Source: Comamonadaceae bacterium
GTDB taxonomy: Bacteria; Pseudomonadota; Gammaproteobacteria; Burkholderiales; Burkholderiaceae
NCBI GenBank assembly: GCA_947374535.1
Contig: CANCCJ010000061.1
Span: 1 to 15,137, forward strand
Direction of reading: 5' to 3'
Length of the DNA: 15,137 nt
Shown: piece after piece, positions 13,937-15,137 of the stretch
Position numbering within the stretch: position 1 is the stretch's first letter
How the letters are laid out: every line of letters starts with the position of its first letter
Program-made: the position numbers and the translations under genes
The notes under the pieces: model-generated
Told to the model about the DNA's origin: nothing
The model's database searches: none
What the model saw: the letters and a program-made list of their open reading frames with translations, nothing else

Positions 13937-14533
13937 ATGAAAAAAATTCTCATCGCCGCTGCTGTTGGTATGTTGGTTGCTGGTCAAGTGGCTGCGCAAG
14001 AAGGCCCTTGGTTGGTGCGTGCGCGTGCTGTGAATATGCATATGACCAATGAGAACTCAACGCCTGTCACAGGCTTGGGTGTGTCCAACAAGACGATTCC
14101 AGAAGTGGATGTTTCGTACTTCTTCAACAAAAACATTGCAGCTGAGTTGATTTTGACAGTTCCACAGCAAATGCACGTTGTTTCTGCTGGCGGCGATGTG
14201 GGCACATTCAAGGCTCTGCCTCCCACATTGACCGTGCAATACCATTTCACTGACTTCAATGGCTACAAGCCTTATGTGGGCGCAGGTGTGAACTTCACCA
14301 AAATCACAAATGTGAATTTGGCTGGCGGTGTCTTCAGCTTAGATAACCACAGCTACGGTTTTGCCTTGCAAGCCGGCGTTGACGTACCGTTGACCAAGCA
14401 AGTTTCTTTGAACTTCGACATCAAGAAAGTTCAAATTCAATCGGATGTTTACGTCGCTGCGACAGGCGCTAAAGCGGGTACGCTCAAGCTCGACCCAACC
14501 TTGGTAGGCGTGGGCATTGGTTACCGCTTCTAA
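13937..14533 (+). CDS. ompW: Outer membrane protein OmpW
   Basis: Eight-stranded outer-membrane beta-barrel of the OmpW family, thought to pass small hydrophobic molecules and linked to stress and oxygen adaptation. The 198-residue product has signal peptide MKKILIAAAVGMLVAGQVAA, cleaved before QEGPW. Next come the WLVRARAVNM first strand, PEVDVSYFFNKNIAAELI, the family hallmark LPPTLTVQYHF at about 94-104, and YKPYVGAGVNFT at about 110-121. The final strand LVGVGIGYRF ends in Phe for BAM-dependent insertion. The start is set by AAGGAA six bases upstream. Two FNR-type boxes precede it, so low-oxygen induction is inferred; E. coli ompW is also known to respond to oxygen through FNR. It is flanked by terminators on both sides, so it is its own transcription unit. 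Confidence 0.95.
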   Translation: MKKILIAAAVGMLVAGQVAAQEGPWLVRARAVNMHMTNENSTPVTGLGVSNKTIPEVDVSYFFNKNIAAELILTVPQQMHVVSAGGDVGTFKALPPTLTVQYHFTDFNGYKPYVGAGVNFTKITNVNLAGGVFSLDNHSYGFALQAGVDVPLTKQVSLNFDIKKVQIQSDVYVAATGAKAGTLKLDPTLVGVGIGYRF

Positions 14534-14541
14534 GCGACTCG

Positions 14542-14558
14542 CACTGACTTTGTCAGTG
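14542..14558 (+). other. Small hairpin after the ompW stop
   Basis: CACTGAC-TTT-GTCAGTG, a perfect 7-bp stem with a 3-base loop, lies just after the stop codon and before the terminator, in the same place as the porin hairpin but with a different sequence. It could block 3' exonucleases. Confidence 0.45.
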
Positions 14559-14577
14559 AAAGCTTGAAAAGCCTCAG

Positions 14578-14611
14578 ACCCCCTCACTTGAAAGAGTGAG
14601 GGGGTTTCTTT
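14578..14611 (+). terminator. Intrinsic terminator of ompW
   Basis: ACCCCCTCACT pairs with AGTGAGGGGGT around a 6-base loop (14589-14594) and is followed by TTTCTTT-like sequence. The G+C-rich stem and T-run mark a strong terminator 45 bases after the stop. Confidence 0.92.
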
Positions 14612-14637
14612 ATACCTAAACGAATTGCGTCGATAAT
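14609..14637 (+). promoter_or_regulatory. Candidate promoter of the nitroreductase-family gene
   Basis: TTTATA (14609-14614) and GATAAT (14632-14637) are spaced 17 bases apart. The predicted start near 14644 would leave a leader of only about 7 bases before the ATG, and no clear Shine-Dalgarno site is present. The -35 overlaps the tail of the ompW terminator. Confidence 0.35.
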
Positions 14638-14650
14638 TTTTGACGTGAAC

Positions 14651-15137
14651 ATGCCTGATATTTTTTCTTCATTAGCCCATGAGCGCCGCTCTGTGCGTGC
14701 CTATCTTTCTACGCCTGTGCCCGCTGCGTTATTGCGCGAGGTGCTGGTGTTGGCTCGGCTGGCCCCCAGTGGTGCCAATCTGCAGCCCGGCGCGTTCATA
14801 GCGATCCAAGGGGCTGTGAGGCAGCAGCTTAGTCATGATTTGGTCAATGCATGGCGTGCCGGGCATCAAGAGACCGAAGACTACGACTACTTTCCTAACC
14901 CGATGCCCATGATGCTTCGTCGTCGCCAAGTCGCGTCTGCGCAAGCCTTGTATGGTGCATTGAATGTGGCACGCGACGATCGTGCTGGGCGAGATGCGCA
15001 GTTTGAGCGCAATTTCCGTTTCTTTGATGCACCTGTGGCACTGGTGGTGACCATGACGCACGGGTTTGGCAGCGGGGGTTACATGGACCTTGGTATGGCG
15101 CTGTATGGCTTGATGTTGGCCGCGCAAGCCAAAGGGT
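14651..15137 (+). CDS. Nitroreductase-family FMN oxidoreductase (C-terminus cut by window edge)
   Basis: Flavin-dependent oxidoreductase fold (nitroreductase superfamily); the natural substrate is not deducible. About 162 residues are visible. The N-terminal HERRSVRAYLSTPVP (10-24) carries the Arg cluster that binds FMN phosphate. LARLAPSGANLQPGAF (about 35-50) is the second flavin-binding segment. FERNFRFFDAPVALVV and the downstream MDLGMALYGLMLAAQAKG helix are the family's third conserved block. Full members are about 190-230 residues, so roughly a fifth to a quarter is missing. It is on the same strand as ompW but separated by a terminator, so it is probably transcribed alone. Confidence 0.9.
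   Translation, partial: MPDIFSSLAHERRSVRAYLSTPVPAALLREVLVLARLAPSGANLQPGAFIAIQGAVRQQLSHDLVNAWRAGHQETEDYDYFPNPMPMMLRRRQVASAQALYGALNVARDDRAGRDAQFERNFRFFDAPVALVVTMTHGFGSGGYMDLGMALYGLMLAAQAKG

Noticed and set aside
1..15137. Search for a mobile element, CRISPR array, toxin-antitoxin or defence island
   Set aside because: No transposase, integrase, direct-repeat array, tRNA-associated attachment site or paired toxin-like small genes were seen; gene content is core metabolism, secretion and envelope.

Overview
The window looks like chromosomal DNA of a betaproteobacterium in the order Burkholderiales, probably family Comamonadaceae. This rests on the type II secretion gene order, the general-porin family, the OsmC/YhfA, Coq7 and long-form threonine deaminase sequences, and moderately high G+C with strong G/C in third positions. 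It is an inference from family resemblance, not a search result. I see no insertion sequence, CRISPR array, phage gene, tRNA or rRNA.

Positions 1-9412 hold a type II secretion system (T2SS, general secretion pathway). On the minus strand, reading from right to left, the order is gspG, gspH, gspI, gspJ, gspK, gspL, gspM, gspN, gspD, gspE. gspE runs off the left edge, and gspF is expected beyond it. Most of these genes overlap by stop/start codons (ATGA or TGATG), so they look like one translationally coupled operon. gspC lies on the plus strand, head to head with gspG, and only 3 bases separate the two preferred start codons. Together the set supplies the pseudopilus (G-K), the inner-membrane platform (C, L, M, N), the outer-membrane secretin (D) and the assembly ATPase (E). 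A strong bidirectional terminator separates gspC from ilvA.

Positions 9466-12297 hold housekeeping genes: biosynthetic threonine deaminase ilvA (minus), an OsmC/YhfA-like protein (plus) and the ubiquinone hydroxylase coq7 (minus, convergent with osmC). The 165-base gap between ilvA and osmC is the most interesting non-coding stretch. It holds a perfect 9-bp dyad, a promoter-like pair pointing to ilvA, and a roughly 60-nt leader or small RNA with an anti-Shine-Dalgarno segment, ending in a textbook intrinsic terminator placed before the ilvA start codon.

Positions 12298-14650 hold two outer-membrane protein genes on the plus strand, a general trimeric porin and ompW. Each is followed by a small hairpin and then an intrinsic terminator, and both show highly-expressed-type codon use. 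ompW is preceded by two FNR/ANR-type boxes 32 bp apart. The proximal box is a perfect TTGAT-N4-ATCAA placed as expected for an oxygen-responsive class II promoter. The window ends inside a nitroreductase-family gene (plus).

Most of the window is well-known biology. The parts worth follow-up are the ilvA leader/sRNA candidate, the head-to-head gspC/gspG starts, and the dual FNR-box ompW promoter.
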